Shown here in pieces: positions 13,469 to 14,298 of a DNA stretch of 14,298 nucleotides. The notes below the pieces were generated by a model, which ran no database searches, was not told the DNA's origin, and saw only the letters and a list, made by a program, of their open reading frames with translations. Position 1 is the stretch's first letter. The number at the start of each line of letters is the position of its first letter. Both the position numbers and the translations under genes were made by a program. The DNA lies in contig JAATVP010000017.1 in assembly GCA_014523625.1 (NCBI GenBank), positions 1 to 14,298 of the forward strand, written 5' to 3'. This stretch comes from Nitrososphaerales archaeon TH5896 (lineage in GTDB: Archaea > Thermoproteota > Nitrososphaeria > Nitrososphaerales > Nitrososphaeraceae).

Positions 13469-13936
13469 ATGAGGGGGTTTAGGTGGATAATGCTATTTAC
13501 TAAAGTTGGAACTGTAATACTTCTGGTGTCGGACATGGAAAGATCAGTGAAATTCTACAAAGATTTGCTCGGGTTGCCTGTTAAAACTAAGACTCAGTCT
13601 CCAGATTGGGTTGAATTTTTTAATCGAGAAACGACCCTGTCTTTACACGCAATAAAGAAGGGTAAAGGCGGCAGTAATGTCAGCAAAAAGGACACGAAAT
13701 TGGGAACAGGAACATTAGTCGGGTTTATGGTAAGCGATATTGACTCTACGGTGCAATTTCTAAAAGAAAATAATGTTCGGTTTTTCAAGGAGCCCAGAGA
13801 AGAGCCTTTTGGTAAGCATACAATAGTGGAAGATCCTGATGGTCATTTGATCTCGATTGCTCAGCTTAAGAGAACCACGCCAGCAGCATCGGAGGCAGAA
13901 GAATTCGATTTGCTAGGGTTGCTCGGAGCAGAATAG
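13469..13936 (+). CDS. VOC-superfamily (glyoxalase-like) protein
   Basis: A 155-residue single VOC domain made of two beta-alpha-beta-beta-beta halves. Half 1: KVGTVILLVSDMERSVKFYKDLLGLPV (12-38) to TTLSLHAIK (55-63). Half 2: TLVGFMVSDIDSTVQFLKENNVRFFKEP (82-109) to EDPDGHLISIAQ (121-132). Family members include glyoxalase I, extradiol dioxygenases and resistance proteins, normally with a metal held by four His/Glu positions. Here those positions read T15, H60, L83 and S129, so three of the four common ligands are missing. It is therefore unlikely to be a standard metal-dependent glyoxalase; a binding or non-metal role, or a displaced site, is inferred. A flexible acidic tail (SEAEEFDLLG) follows. 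Start 13469 follows the TATA box; 13490 (MLFTKVG) is an alternative. No signal peptide. Confidence 0.88.
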   Translation: MRGFRWIMLFTKVGTVILLVSDMERSVKFYKDLLGLPVKTKTQSPDWVEFFNRETTLSLHAIKKGKGGSNVSKKDTKLGTGTLVGFMVSDIDSTVQFLKENNVRFFKEPREEPFGKHTIVEDPDGHLISIAQLKRTTPAASEAEEFDLLGLLGAE

Positions 13937-13937
13937 G

Positions 13938-13967
13938 GAAAATATGAGAGGATTTAAGAGTATTTTC
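13938..13967 (+). terminator. A/T-rich hairpin after the VOC gene
   Basis: GAAAATA and TATTTTC (13938-13944, 13961-13967) are perfect seven-base arms around a 16-nt loop, starting 2 nt after the stop, with the T-run in the right arm. It could mark the transcript end; the low GC makes the stem weak. Confidence 0.3.
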
Positions 13968-14035
13968 ATTCCAATCTAAAGTTCAATCACGCATCTATTC
14001 AACAAGTCTTATTAGATGCATCTTTGTACTATTGC

Positions 14036-14298
14036 ATGATGGACTACAAATCTATTCACGAACGAATAATGAATCTGGATCCGAGAATTAGGTTGGTCAC
14101 CATATGCGACGTTAACGGAAAAATTATGCACTCCGATCATCGACAAGGAGTCGAGAACCTGCTGTCTCCGGATGAAAGTAAAAAATCCTTAGAATTGGCT
14201 GTCAATGCTTGGAAGACCAGGAGCACTCTTCAGTCCAAGATAGGAAAAGGTAAATACGTTCTGGCCGAATACGAGAAGATCAAAAGAATAACGATGCC
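14036..14298 (+). CDS. DUF6659-like thaumarchaeal protein (5' part)
   Basis: Partial: 87 codons are present and the frame runs off the window end. The protein begins MMDYKSIHERIMNLDPRIR, then a strand pair around VTICDVNGKIMHSD, a helix with SPDESKKSLELAVNAWKTR, and GKGKYVLAEYEKIKRITM. This order (a short helix, a DxNGK-type hairpin, a W-x-x-R helix, then a YEKIKRIT strand) matches the small soluble family I recall as DUF6659 in ammonia-oxidising archaea, whose fold is reminiscent of roadblock or longin domains. The function is unknown. CTTATTA lies about 25 nt upstream of the first ATG, fitting a leaderless start; the second ATG at 14039 is equally possible. The gene follows the VOC gene in the same direction after 99 nt. 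Confidence 0.8.
   Translation, partial: MMDYKSIHERIMNLDPRIRLVTICDVNGKIMHSDHRQGVENLLSPDESKKSLELAVNAWKTRSTLQSKIGKGKYVLAEYEKIKRITM

Overview
The window looks like a chromosomal segment from an ammonia-oxidising thaumarchaeon (Nitrososphaerota). I infer a member of the Nitrososphaeraceae, perhaps close to Nitrosocosmicus because the DNA is AT-rich. The reasons are a CdvB/ESCRT-III cell-division protein, a CBS-pair protein with a C2H2 zinc finger, a right-handed beta-helix exoprotein of a type I associate with this group, a terminal protein resembling the small family I recall as DUF6659, and many small Cys-rich zinc proteins. Coding density is low, genes are mostly monocistronic, and an A/T-rich box lies about 24-28 nt upstream of many start codons, as expected for leaderless archaeal transcripts. 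No tRNA, rRNA, CRISPR array or transposase was seen.

Layout. 1-2730: non-coding sequence with a 51-residue CCHC zinc-finger gene (364-519, minus), the CBS-zinc-finger protein (973-1626, plus) and an unrecognised Cys/His-rich protein starting with TTG (2243-2728, plus). 3061-5942: three minus-strand genes, namely a nitroreductase, a membrane-anchored PQQ sugar dehydrogenase and a small unknown protein. 5943-9557: a long gap, then an anchored PQQ-type beta-propeller quinoprotein (6661-8382), a 45-residue probable small gene on the minus strand (8507-8644) and a secreted right-handed beta-helix protein (8730-9557). 9752-11430: four minus-strand units, made up of CdvB, a zinc ribbon and a protein with two DnaJ-like zinc knuckles, with an open frame carrying an acidic loop between the last two. 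11514-13151: an anchored epoxide-hydrolase-like alpha/beta hydrolase with a long disordered tail. 13469-13936: a VOC protein. 14036 to the end: the N-terminal part of a DUF6659-like protein.

How the genes may work together. Two unrelated PQQ-type propellers, the beta-helix protein and the anchored hydrolase are all predicted to act outside the membrane. With the cytoplasmic nitroreductase and VOC protein they suggest a region devoted to surface oxidation and detoxification. This is inference from neighbourhood only; the genes do not form an operon. I do not see a clear defence system or mobile element. The most novel material is the set of very small genes (364-519, 8507-8644, 10598-10798, 11179-11418), the uncharacterised proteins at 2243 and 5616, and a recurring pattern of short hairpins just beyond stop codons.
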